Below are positions 8,827 through 16,715 of a stretch of DNA of 64,000 bases, piece by piece. The notes beneath the pieces are model-generated. The model was given only the letters and a program-made list of their open reading frames with translations. It did not search any database and was not told the DNA's origin. Position 1 is the first letter of the stretch. Each line of letters starts with the position of its first letter. Source of the DNA: Fumia xinanensis (GTDB lineage Bacteria; Bacillota; Clostridia; Oscillospirales; Ruminococcaceae); NCBI RefSeq assembly GCF_014384905.1, contig NZ_JACRSV010000001.1, positions 682,001-746,000 of the forward strand, given 5' to 3'. A program made the position numbers and the translations under genes.

Positions 8827-9516
8827 GTGTTTAGCGTATTGATATTAGCCGCGGGAAACTCCACTCGGATGGGCGGGGAAAACAAACAGCTCCTTATGGT
8901 AGGGGAAAAGCCTGTCATCGTCCGGAGCACGGAAGCTTTTCTGGAGATATCCGGCGTAAAAGAAGTTTTGGTTGCAGTTAAAGAGGAAGAAAAACCGTAT
9001 TTTGACCAGTTGTTGTCCAGCTTTACCAAAGGTGGGGATATTCCGGTGACGGTAATTCCTTCCGGCGGGGAAACCCGGCAGAAAACTGTAGAGCAGAGTC
9101 TTGCTTACCTTTCCGACGAGGCAAAATACATCGCCATCCACGACGGAGCGCGGCCTCTTGTCCGCAAGGAGGACGCTGCGAGAACCTTTGCTTCCTGTCA
9201 AACGGTGGGAGGCGCGGTTTTGGGCGTCATGGCGAAGGACACGGTGAAAATCATCCGGAAAGACGGTCTCATCGAGGTGAGCCCTGATAGGAGCACGTTG
9301 TTTGCGGCCCAGACTCCCCAGGCGTTCAAGCTGTCGGAATACCGGGCTGCCCTGGAAACGGCGAAACAGGAGCATTTCGATTTTACAGACGACGCTCAGC
9401 TCTTCGAGCGGACAGGGCGAAAGGTAGCCGCTGTTATAGGCCATTACGACAACATTAAAATCACCACCCCGGAGGATGTAAAAATCGCAGAGTCACTACT
9501 TGAACAGATGGAATAA
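8827..9516 (+). CDS. ispD: 2-C-methyl-D-erythritol 4-phosphate cytidylyltransferase IspD
   Basis: Third enzyme of the MEP isoprenoid pathway; it joins CTP and MEP to give CDP-methylerythritol. The 229 residues match the usual length. Motifs seen are the N-terminal nucleotide loop LILAAGNSTRMGG with the downstream Lys of NKQLL, the IHDGARPLV motif, QTPQAF and FTDDAQLFE. The start is GTG at 8827, eight bases after GGAGGA; TTG at 8824 is the alternative. The next enzyme but one, ispF, follows after a 255-base gap that carries a dispersed repeat, so the usual ispDF pair is split by inserted DNA. Confidence 0.93.
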   Translation: MFSVLILAAGNSTRMGGENKQLLMVGEKPVIVRSTEAFLEISGVKEVLVAVKEEEKPYFDQLLSSFTKGGDIPVTVIPSGGETRQKTVEQSLAYLSDEAKYIAIHDGARPLVRKEDAARTFASCQTVGGAVLGVMAKDTVKIIRKDGLIEVSPDRSTLFAAQTPQAFKLSEYRAALETAKQEHFDFTDDAQLFERTGRKVAAVIGHYDNIKITTPEDVKIAESLLEQME

Positions 9517-9523
9517 AACCTCA

Positions 9524-9600
9524 CATGGTAAACAGCCTTGACTGTTTACCATGCGTCTGAAAGACGCTTTAGTCCCGCTGATGCGGAAAATGTGGGAATA
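9524..9600 (+). repeat. Chained-hairpin dispersed repeat, copy A
   Basis: Consecutive hairpins: CATGGTAAACAG-ccttga-CTGTTTACCATG (9524-9553, perfect 12 bp), GCGTCT-gaa-AGACGC (9553-9567), then a TCCCGC/GCGG module. The order and core words match the repeats at 16501 and, reversed, at 37595-37690. It lies between ispD and ispF; the first hairpin could also end ispD transcription, but it has no T run. Confidence 0.6.
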
Positions 9601-9771
9601 GTTTGGCTGAAATTCATAAAAGGCCATGCCCTTTGTTTGGACTATGCCTGATATCGTGGACTCGGTTCACTGAATTTATGGTATAACTATTTTGTTTTCG
9701 TAATAGAAATGAAGGGCAGAAACAAAACGAGGGATGAATAGACCCAAGGGACAGAAAAGGAAACGATTAAT

Positions 9772-10251
9772 ATGATGCGAATTGGACAGGGCTACGATGT
9801 TCACAGACTCACAGAAGGCCGAAAACTCATTTTGGGAGGGGTGGAGATTCCCTTTGAAAAAGGGCTCCTTGGGCATTCCGATGCAGACGTCCTCACCCAT
9901 GCGGTGATGGACGCCCTTTTGGGGGCTTTGGCTCTGGGGGATATCGGCGGGCACTTCCCCGATACCGATCCCAAATACAAGGGAGCGGACAGCATTTCGC
10001 TTCTGAGACATGTTGGAACACTGATCAAAGCAGAGGGATACGCGGTAGGAAACATCGACTGCACCGTAGCCGCCCAGGCGCCAAAGCTCAAGCCCTACAT
10101 TGTAAAAATGAGGGAGAACCTGTCGGCGGCTCTTGAAATTGATTGTTCTCAGGTCAGCGTGAAGGCCACTACCGAAGAAGGCCTGGGCATCACCGGAAAC
10201 GGTGACGGAATGACTGCAACGGCTGTTTGCCTGCTGATTTCCAGGAATTAG
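9772..10251 (+). CDS. ispF: 2-C-methyl-D-erythritol 2,4-cyclodiphosphate synthase IspF
   Basis: MEP-pathway enzyme that cyclises CDP-methylerythritol phosphate to MEcPP with release of CMP. It has 159 residues, the family norm. Metal ligands appear in GYDVHR and the GHSDADVLTHAVMDALLGA motif, the substrate loop in DIGGHFPDTD, and the C-terminal signature in SVKATTEEGLGITGNGDG. ATG codons at 9772 and 9775 are both possible; AAGGA lies 10 bases before the first. It works with ispD just upstream; ispE is not in the window. Confidence 0.95.
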   Translation: MMRIGQGYDVHRLTEGRKLILGGVEIPFEKGLLGHSDADVLTHAVMDALLGALALGDIGGHFPDTDPKYKGADSISLLRHVGTLIKAEGYAVGNIDCTVAAQAPKLKPYIVKMRENLSAALEIDCSQVSVKATTEEGLGITGNGDGMTATAVCLLISRN

Positions 10252-10341
10252 GGTCCAAACGCTTCTTTTTGTCAAAACGGAGAGTTCTGCATACTATGGA
10301 ATTGGGGTCTTTCCCAATTTATAGATGAAGAGGTGTCGTTT

Positions 10342-10569
10342 ATGGCACAAAGCTTGATTGTTTTGAGCTCCATCACCTACGCCTACAAGGCCCAGAAAAT
10401 GCTGGACCAGATGTGGATTAAAAGCACGGTCATCCGAACTCCGCGCCCCTATTCAAACAAGGGCTGCGGGTACAGCCTGCTGGTCCGCGGAAGTCTTTCG
10501 GAGGCCGTGGCAGCGCTCAACAGGGAAGGGATTCGTATCCTGGATGTGGTCCCCGACTACCGGCCTTAA
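10342..10569 (+). CDS. DUF3343 protein, putative sulfur/selenium carrier
   Basis: 75-residue soluble protein of the DUF3343 family. It shows SITYAYKAQKMLDQ, a conserved basic RTPR, and a single Cys in NKGCGYSLLV that could carry a thiol or selenol. The ATG at 10342 follows GAAGAGGTG. Families of this kind have been linked by gene context to sulfur and selenium transfer. Here it stands directly before a cysteine desulfurase-like gene on the same strand, which supports delivery of S or Se from that enzyme. The substrate is inference. Confidence 0.7.
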   Translation: MAQSLIVLSSITYAYKAQKMLDQMWIKSTVIRTPRPYSNKGCGYSLLVRGSLSEAVAALNREGIRILDVVPDYRP

Positions 10570-10871
10570 GTGATACGGCTTAAGGCTTTTTGTGCGCTCA
10601 CGGAACATCCGGAGCGGAGACCGCGCTGGAAAACCCGTTTGACCGGCGGATTTTCCCGTGTGGTTTTCAATCAGGGGCGCAGCCCCAGTCATTCAAGCAC
10701 GACGAGGGGCGCTGATCCCACAGTGTTTCAGAAGCAGGTCATTTTCCATTGAAACATTGACTATGACACCCGCGTAAGAACGAGTATCATTCCGTCGAGG
10801 TTATATGACGGCATCCTCCTCTTTGCATACGAACATTACGACTGACTATTCTCATAAGTCGGAGGAATCAG
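10570..10871. other. 302-base intergenic region between DUF3343 and desulfurase genes
   Basis: No gene is seen. It contains short hairpins GGGGC-gca-GCCCC (10674-10686) and CCGTC...GACGG (about 10793-10812), and CGACT...AGTCG just before the GGAGGA site of the next gene. No clear promoter or T-tailed terminator was found, so the two genes may still be co-transcribed. Confidence 0.35.
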
Positions 10872-12023
10872 ATGGTTTATTTTGACAATGCAGCAACAAC
10901 ATATCCCAAGCCCCAGTCTATCCAGTTTGCCGTTTCCGATGCGGTAAAAAGCTACGGGGGAAATCCCGGTCGGAGCGGGCACCGAGTCTCCATGAAAGTG
11001 TCAGAAAAGGTTTTTGAGGTGCGGCAGAAAGCAGCGGCTTTCTTTGATGCCGAACCGGAAAATGTCGTCTTTGCTATGAACTGCACCCACGCCCTTAACA
11101 TGGCCATCAAAGGGGTTATGGAGGGCGGCGGGCACATTATCACCTCCTGTTTGGAGCACAACTCAGTGCTCCGGCCCATCGATGCCATGGCCCAGGCCGG
11201 AAAAGTCACCTATTCGGTGGCCGACGTTTATGAAAGCGACGACGACAGGACGCTCCAGTCTTTCGCAAACCTCATTCGTCCGGAAACCAGGGCCATTGCC
11301 TGCACCTACGCTTCCAATGTGTCGGGAACCGTGCTTCCCATCCGCAAGCTCTCCGCTCTCTGCAAACAGTACGGATTGGTTTTTATCGTCGACGCAGCCC
11401 AAGCGGCGGGGATGCTGCCCATCTCCATTAAAGAAATGGGGATCGACGTGCTCTGCACAGCCGGCCATAAGGGCCTTTACGGTGCAACCGGAACCGGGCT
11501 GATGGTTTTAAACGAAGGGGCGGAGCTGGGCACCATTATGGAAGGAGGCACCGGCAGCAACTCTTTGGAACTCGGTCAGCCCGACTTTATGCCCGACCGG
11601 TTTGAAAGCGGCACCCTCAACACGGTGGGAATCCTGTCCCTGGGGGCGGGGCTCGATTTTGTCGCCCACAAGGGAATAGACGAGATTTACCGCTACGAAA
11701 TGGCCCTCTGCGCCCGGGTGTATAACGAGATGAAGCAGATGCCGAACGTCGATTTGATCGCCAACAGCTTCCGCCTGGGGGAAAAAGCCCCCATCGTCAG
11801 CTTCAACATCAAGGGCGAGGATTCCACGGCGGTGGCCGAGTATCTGAGCGGGAAGGGCTACATGCTCCGGGGCGGCTTTCACTGCGCGGCGCTGGCTCAC
11901 CGGTATTTCGGCACGGCGGAGCAGGGGGCGGTGCGTTTTTCGCCCGGTCACTTCAACAAGCCCCAGCAAATCAACGCCTTTTTAAATGAAATCAAAAAAA
12001 TTGAAAAAAATGGACTGCTGTAG
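10872..12023 (+). CDS. Cysteine desulfurase / selenocysteine lyase-like class V aminotransferase
   Basis: 383-residue PLP enzyme that should remove sulfur (or selenium) from cysteine. Seen are the N-terminal YFDNAATTYPKP, the substrate loop GNPGRSGHR, the PLP-facing VDAAQAAG, the Schiff-base lysine in CTAGHKGLYG, and the late Cys in RGGFHCAALAHR, in the position of the catalytic persulfide Cys. GGAGGA lies before the ATG. It belongs to the small stand-alone group common in Clostridia, and no iscU or sufU follows. The DUF3343 gene upstream is the probable acceptor partner. Confidence 0.88.
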   Translation: MVYFDNAATTYPKPQSIQFAVSDAVKSYGGNPGRSGHRVSMKVSEKVFEVRQKAAAFFDAEPENVVFAMNCTHALNMAIKGVMEGGGHIITSCLEHNSVLRPIDAMAQAGKVTYSVADVYESDDDRTLQSFANLIRPETRAIACTYASNVSGTVLPIRKLSALCKQYGLVFIVDAAQAAGMLPISIKEMGIDVLCTAGHKGLYGATGTGLMVLNEGAELGTIMEGGTGSNSLELGQPDFMPDRFESGTLNTVGILSLGAGLDFVAHKGIDEIYRYEMALCARVYNEMKQMPNVDLIANSFRLGEKAPIVSFNIKGEDSTAVAEYLSGKGYMLRGGFHCAALAHRYFGTAEQGAVRFSPGHFNKPQQINAFLNEIKKIEKNGLL

Positions 12024-12051
12024 TTGATTTTATGTGAAAATATGATAGAAT
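12024..12051 (+). promoter_or_regulatory. Sigma-A promoter of the cdaA-cdaR operon
   Basis: TTGATT and TAGAAT are spaced by 16 bases, directly behind the desulfurase stop codon. It gives a leader of about 200 bases before cdaA. Confidence 0.55.
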
Positions 12052-12086
12052 ATAGTTAGAATCCGCATGTGCGTCTAGGCCATGCG

Positions 12087-12195
12087 CCGCCGGAGGGGCG
12101 GAACGGTTCCGGCTTTCCGGAACGCGCGATTCTGTTTTTTTAAAATACGCAGAATTTTCCAAAAAAGTGAAAAATAAAGGCGTTTTTCCGCCTTT
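12087..12195 (+). promoter_or_regulatory. Structured leader of cdaA
   Basis: Three hairpins lie in the leader: CCGCC/GGCGG (12087-12101), GTTCCGG-cttt-CCGGAAC (12106-12123) with a T run about ten bases later, and AAAGGCG/CGCCTTT (12176-12195). The second and third resemble weak terminators, so attenuation is possible. No known riboswitch class is recognised. Confidence 0.35.
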
Positions 12196-12256
12196 TATCA
12201 TAAGGCGGAGGCGTTTTGCTTCCGCTTTGGGACGTGAAACAGAAAGGGCAAACAGT

Positions 12257-13213
12257 ATGCAGGTTTTCGCTCAGCTCTGGCAGGCGATCGTCCAGGGGCT
12301 GGATCAGTTTTGGAACGAGATCGTGCTTGCGGCTCACGATTTCTCCCTGGTCCGGGATACACTGGATATCGCCCTGATTTCTTACATTATCTACAAGGGC
12401 ATCCGTATCGTCAGAGAAACCCGCGCCGGGCAGCTGGTCAAGGGTATCCTTCTGATGGGCGGGCTTTACCTTGTTGTCAAGGTCTTGAATATGACAGCCA
12501 TGCTCTGGCTTTTGAATAGGGTCTTTGAGATGGGAATCATCGCCGTCATCGTCGTGTTCCAGCCGGAACTCCGCAGCGCTCTGGAACGGGTGGGACGAAC
12601 CAGGATGGCAGGCATCGCCCCTTGGGCCCATTCGTCGGAGGAGAGCATCAGGCGCAGCGCCGTCTGGGGCAAGCCCATTGACGTGATATGTGAGTCGGTC
12701 CAGCGGCTGTCCATTTCGGCTACCGGCGCACTCATCGTCATCGAGCGGGAAGTGAAGCTGGGGGACCAGATTCGGACAGGCGTTATTGTGGACGCGGTTC
12801 CAAGCGTGGAACTTATGGGCAACATTTTCTTTAAAAACTCACCTCTTCACGATGGGGCCATGATTATGCGGGAGGGCAAGGTCTACGCAGCGGCGTGCTT
12901 CCTCCCGAAACCAAAAAAGGAAGAGGACATCGATAAAAACTTAGGGTCTAGGCATCGGGCCGCCATCGGCATCAGCGAGGTGTCGGACTCTGTGACCATC
13001 GTCGTCAGTGAAGAAACCGGCGGCATTTCCTTTGCGGTCAACGGCCGGCTCATCCGCAACCTTTCCATCGACAAGCTCCGCGCTACGCTGGATTACTATC
13101 TGATACCGGAAGTGAAAGAAGAACAAAAAGAGAGAAAAAAGGGCTTTTGGAAGGTGAAAAAAAATGAAAAAGAAAGAAAAGGGGACTGCTCCGAAACCGA
13201 GAAAGAAGATTGA
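12257..13213 (+). CDS. cdaA: Diadenylate cyclase CdaA (c-di-AMP synthase)
   Basis: Makes cyclic di-AMP from two ATP at the membrane; c-di-AMP controls potassium, osmolyte and wall balance in Firmicutes. The 318 residues start at the ATG at 12257 after AGAAAGGG. Hydrophobic segments near 36-48, 62-80 and 84-101 form the membrane part. The DAC domain follows, with catalytic D199-G200-A201 in LHDGAMIM and R232-H233-R234 in GSRHRAAIG. The charged C-terminal tail (after about 285) overlaps the start of cdaR by 50 bases, so the two are co-translated. Confidence 0.95.
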   Translation: MQVFAQLWQAIVQGLDQFWNEIVLAAHDFSLVRDTLDIALISYIIYKGIRIVRETRAGQLVKGILLMGGLYLVVKVLNMTAMLWLLNRVFEMGIIAVIVVFQPELRSALERVGRTRMAGIAPWAHSSEESIRRSAVWGKPIDVICESVQRLSISATGALIVIEREVKLGDQIRTGVIVDAVPSVELMGNIFFKNSPLHDGAMIMREGKVYAAACFLPKPKKEEDIDKNLGSRHRAAIGISEVSDSVTIVVSEETGGISFAVNGRLIRNLSIDKLRATLDYYLIPEVKEEQKERKKGFWKVKKNEKERKGDCSETEKED

Positions 13214-14465
13214 TTTTGGAGACCTGTTCAACAACAATACCTTCGTGCTGATTTTCTCTATTATTATGGGCATTATCGTCTGGTTTACCATCTATGTAGA
13301 TCAGCGGCCGAATTCTAACACGTTCATCACTGACGTGCCCATTACGATAAACTATGAAAACTCCATGGCGAAGGACTTAGGCCTCGAGATCATCGGGGAT
13401 ACCCAGTATACCACCGACGTACAGGTCAACGGCAAAAAATATAAAATTACAAGACTCAAACCAGAGGATTTTACGGCGCAGGTATCTTTAGCCAACGTGA
13501 CCGAACCGGGAGAATATACCCTGCCGGTACAGGTTATTCGTAAGCAGAGCGACCCGGAGTACAGCGTTATTTACTGGACGACCACCGAGGTAAAGCTCAA
13601 ATTCGACAAGGTGGTGACAAAGCAGTTCCCCATTGAAATCATTGCACCCGGCCTCAGTGCGGCGGAGGGCTATCTGATGGAGACCCCCTACGCTGATATT
13701 GATTTTCTCACCGTCAAAGGACCGGAGGCCGACGTAAATAAAATAGATCGCTGCGTCATCAACATCGATACTGAGGACGAGCTGACGGAGAGTTTCAATA
13801 CCTCTGGAACGGTAGTGCTTTTAGACAAAAACGGGGATCCTGTAAAGAGCGATCAGCTGGATATGGACAATCAGGACTTAATTTCAGTGACGATTCCTAT
13901 TTATAAAGCGAAAACCCTGCCCTTGCAGGTGGAATTTGTCAACATTCCTCGGGGATTTCCTATCAGTGAACTGAGCTATACTCTATCCCGGAGCTCTCTT
14001 CTCATCGCTTCTCCCAGTGAAACTATCGATTCGCTGGACGCTATCACCATCGGCCCCATTGATTTCAGAACCATTGATGTGGGCTCGGAAATCACATTGG
14101 ATATTGATTTGAAGGCGGGGCTTAAAAACGTGGAGAATGTGGAGAGTGTCACGGTGAAGTTTCCTACCTATGGTCTCTCGTCCAAACAGCTTGAAGTATC
14201 CAATTTCGTTTTAGAGAATGTTCCCTCAGGATACGAAGCCACCGTGTTGACCCAACGGCTGAGAAACATCAAAATTGTGGGTGTTACAGGTATTGTTAAC
14301 GATCTCAACTCCGACGATTTGGTAGGCACTGTGGATATGTCTCAGGATTCAGTCAAAACGGGGCGGTACAATGTAACAGTGAAAATTTACTGCCAGGGCG
14401 GCGTGCTGGCCTGGGCGGTCGGAGAGTATACAGTCGATGTCAACGTCCGACAAAAAGCTTCATAA
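13164..14465 (+). CDS. cdaR: YbbR-domain regulator CdaR
   Basis: 433-residue membrane-anchored partner that modulates CdaA. A basic N-terminus (KKKEKGTAPKPRKK) precedes one membrane helix at about 25-45 (FVLIFSIIMGIIVWFTIYV). Several YbbR repeats fill the extracytoplasmic part, visible as recurring P-(V/I)-x-(V/I) strands and proline-rich turns. The ATG at 13164 follows GGAAGG inside the cdaA tail. The usual third gene glmM is absent; a terminator at 14476 ends the operon. Confidence 0.9.
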   Translation: MKKKEKGTAPKPRKKIDFGDLFNNNTFVLIFSIIMGIIVWFTIYVDQRPNSNTFITDVPITINYENSMAKDLGLEIIGDTQYTTDVQVNGKKYKITRLKPEDFTAQVSLANVTEPGEYTLPVQVIRKQSDPEYSVIYWTTTEVKLKFDKVVTKQFPIEIIAPGLSAAEGYLMETPYADIDFLTVKGPEADVNKIDRCVINIDTEDELTESFNTSGTVVLLDKNGDPVKSDQLDMDNQDLISVTIPIYKAKTLPLQVEFVNIPRGFPISELSYTLSRSSLLIASPSETIDSLDAITIGPIDFRTIDVGSEITLDIDLKAGLKNVENVESVTVKFPTYGLSSKQLEVSNFVLENVPSGYEATVLTQRLRNIKIVGVTGIVNDLNSDDLVGTVDMSQDSVKTGRYNVTVKIYCQGGVLAWAVGEYTVDVNVRQKAS

Positions 14466-14475
14466 ATATGATGTT

Positions 14476-14507
14476 CAGCCCTTAATTTCGGTTAAGGGCT
14501 GGTTTTA
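14476..14507 (+). terminator. Terminator of cdaA-cdaR
   Basis: A perfect 10-bp stem CAGCCCTTAA-tttcgg-TTAAGGGCTG is followed by GTTTTA, 10 bases after the cdaR stop. Confidence 0.8.
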
Positions 14508-14559
14508 TGGGAGTAGGAATAACGTTAAGCATTTTCTCCGCTATTATTATCTCTTGGGA

Positions 14560-14650
14560 AATGTGCAAGGCGCCTTGCGCTGCGCGCACATCATTCGATG
14601 TACAAAAATCATCTTATCATTTTTCTGCTTCGCGGGATAAGATGTAATAA
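14560..14650. repeat. Chained-hairpin region, possible relative of the dispersed repeat
   Basis: Three self-complementary units in a row: the palindrome GCAAGGC-GCCTTGC (14565-14578), ACATC-attc-GATGT (about 14588-14601), and CATCTTATC...GATAAGATG (14610-14644). The style matches the right half of the repeat at 37700-37795, but word-level similarity is weak. Confidence 0.35.
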
Positions 14651-14697
14651 TTTGATTACTATTGATGCCGGTGCGAAGCGGCGGAATGGATGATTTT

Positions 14698-16281
14698 ATG
14701 ATACTCGTTCGCAATGTGAAGACGCCGTTGGGCCAGCCGGAATCGGAGGCGGTGACGGCAGCTTGCCGTAAGCTGGGGGTCAGTGTGACGGAAGTAGAAG
14801 ATGCTTATGTGACTAAAACTTCTGTGGATGCCCGGAAACGGGGACATATTTTCAAGGTGAGCACCGTAGTTGTCCATCTGAGCCAGGACGAGGAGCAGAC
14901 GGCAAAAAAAGCGGGCGGGGACGCTCAATTTAAGGAGTCCGTCCCTTTTATGGTGGAAAAAGGGGTCGAATCTCTCAGAACTCCTGTGGTTATAGCGGGC
15001 TTTGGCCCTGCCGGTATGTTTGCGGCGGAGCTGTTAGCAAGGGAGGGATACAGCCCCATTGTAGTGGAGCGTGGCTGCGATGTAGACCGGCGGGTTAAAG
15101 AAGTGGAAGGCTTCTGGACGACGGGAAGACTGAATCCCGCCTGCAATGTCCAGTTCGGTGAGGGGGGAGCGGGCACCTTTTCCGACGGCAAGCTCACCAC
15201 CCGTATCAACGACCCACTGTGCGACTATGTATTGGAACGGCTTGCCCAGCACGGCGCACCCAAAGAGACTCTTAAAAAGGCGAAACCCCACATCGGCACA
15301 GACAAACTGCGGGAGGTAGTCAAGTCCATACGGGAGGAGATCATCGCAAAAGGGGGACAGGTTTTATTCCAGTCCCAGCTCACCGGCCTTTCCATCCAAA
15401 ACGGCAGACTCAAGGGTGTATTCGTAAATGGGGGCCCGGTGGAAACGGAGCACTTGATTCTCGCCGTTGGCCACAGTGCACGGGACACCTTCCGGATGCT
15501 CGCTGAATGCGGCGTCAAGCTGGAAAGCAAAGCCTTTTCGGTAGGTGCGCGGATCGAGCACCTGCAGTCAGACATTGATAGGGGCCTTTATGGAGATTTG
15601 GCCGGGCACCCTGACCTTCCCCCTGGGGAGTATCAGCTTTCCCACCGGCAGGGAAATCGGGCGGTGTATACCTTTTGCATGTGCCCCGGAGGACTGGTAG
15701 TTCCTTCTGCCTCGGACGAGGGGCAGGTGGTAACAAATGGCATGAGTGAATATGCCCGGGATGGGAAAAATGCAAATTCCGCGTTGGTGGTGTCGGTGGA
15801 CAGCAATGACTTCGGCAGCGGTATGTTTGCCGGAATGGAGTTCCAGCGAAATTTGGAGGAGCGGGCCTTTGCCTTGGCAGGCGGAAGCTATAGGGCCTGC
15901 GGCGCCACTGTGGGGGATTTTTTCCGTGAGGAGAAAGGACTGCATTTCAAAAGGGTCGCTCCCACCTACAGTTTAGGTCTCACAGCGGTGGATTTCGACC
16001 AGCTTTTCCCGAAGGAAATTACCGGCATGATGCGTTTGGGCCTACAGGTGTTTGACAGAAAAATCCGTGGCTTTGGAGCGGCGGACGCGGTGCTGACCGG
16101 CCCTGAGACCCGCACTTCAAGTCCCATTCGGATTCCCCGGGGAGAGAATGGGGAATCCGATGGCATCGAAGGCCTCTACCCCTGTGGAGAAGGAGCTGGC
16201 TATGCCGGCGGTATCATGAGCGCAGCAGTAGACGGGGTAAAAACCGCGCTCCATATCATCCGTCGGTACGCCCCAAGATAA
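14698..16281 (+). CDS. FAD-dependent dehydrogenase of the COG2509 type
   Basis: About 527 residues, cytoplasmic. The N-terminal 80 residues are the small domain typical of this family (starting ILVRNVKTPLGQPE). Then comes the FAD-binding loop VVIAGFGPAGMFAAELLAREG ending in a Glu-containing VVERG, and a second glycine-rich loop GEGGAGTFSDGKLTTRI. The C-terminus carries YPCGEGAGYAGGI, the usual last FAD motif. The family is widespread in Firmicutes and its substrate is unknown. The ATG at 14698 fits family starts best; 14686 is possible. It appears to be a single-gene unit closed by a terminator. Confidence 0.85.
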   Translation: MILVRNVKTPLGQPESEAVTAACRKLGVSVTEVEDAYVTKTSVDARKRGHIFKVSTVVVHLSQDEEQTAKKAGGDAQFKESVPFMVEKGVESLRTPVVIAGFGPAGMFAAELLAREGYSPIVVERGCDVDRRVKEVEGFWTTGRLNPACNVQFGEGGAGTFSDGKLTTRINDPLCDYVLERLAQHGAPKETLKKAKPHIGTDKLREVVKSIREEIIAKGGQVLFQSQLTGLSIQNGRLKGVFVNGGPVETEHLILAVGHSARDTFRMLAECGVKLESKAFSVGARIEHLQSDIDRGLYGDLAGHPDLPPGEYQLSHRQGNRAVYTFCMCPGGLVVPSASDEGQVVTNGMSEYARDGKNANSALVVSVDSNDFGSGMFAGMEFQRNLEERAFALAGGSYRACGATVGDFFREEKGLHFKRVAPTYSLGLTAVDFDQLFPKEITGMMRLGLQVFDRKIRGFGAADAVLTGPETRTSSPIRIPRGENGESDGIEGLYPCGEGAGYAGGIMSAAVDGVKTALHIIRRYAPR

Positions 16282-16288
16282 CATGATA

Positions 16289-16330
16289 AAAAGCGCGTTG
16301 CCTGTAACCATGAGCAGGCAGCGCGCTTTT
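16289..16330 (+). terminator. Terminator of the COG2509 gene
   Basis: AAAAGCGCG and CGCGCTTTT frame an inner GCCTG/CAGGC stem, starting eight bases after the stop codon. Confidence 0.75.
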
Positions 16331-16360
16331 AGCAGTTGTAATTTCTTCACAAAAAATTTC

Positions 16361-16389
16361 TTGTCAGACAGCTTTCGACATGGTACAAT
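16361..16389 (+). promoter_or_regulatory. Sigma-A promoter upstream of the peptide-binding lipoprotein
   Basis: TTGTCA and TACAAT are spaced by 17 bases. It implies a leader of about 320 bases that runs through the repeat at 16501-16693. Confidence 0.5.
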
Positions 16390-16500
16390 AAAACAGTATG
16401 GTTTTTTACACGAATTTTGGCTATGAATTTTAGCAGTTTTGTCATAAAACAGCGTCCGGTTTCGTTTAATAGATAGTGTGAAAAACTTGGACCATATCCT

Positions 16501-16693
16501 CACTGGCAAACAGATTTGCTGTTTGCACAGGGCTCAAAGGGCGCTTTAATACCACTAACGCGGGATTAAAGAGAACATTGTACCATATTTTATTATGAAA
16601 CAAGAAGTCCGGTTCTACCGATTTGGCGGCAAAATTGAGGATAAATCCTCAAAGGGCTTCTTTAACGATAAACCCAGTTTTACTGGGTTTATC
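16501..16693 (+). repeat. Chained-hairpin dispersed repeat, copy B
   Basis: Units in order: GCAAACAG-atttg-CTGTTTGC (16506-16526), a GGGCTC/GGGCGC unit, TTAATACC...GGGATTAA, the tail AGAACATTGTACCATA, then TTGAGGAT-aa-ATCCTCAA (16635-16652) and GATAAACCCAG-tttta-CTGGGTTTATC (16667-16693). The first four units align with the reverse complement of 37595-37690. It lies wholly in the leader of the lipoprotein gene. Confidence 0.65.
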
Positions 16694-16715
16694 GTATCAT
16701 CATTTTGGAGGCGGC

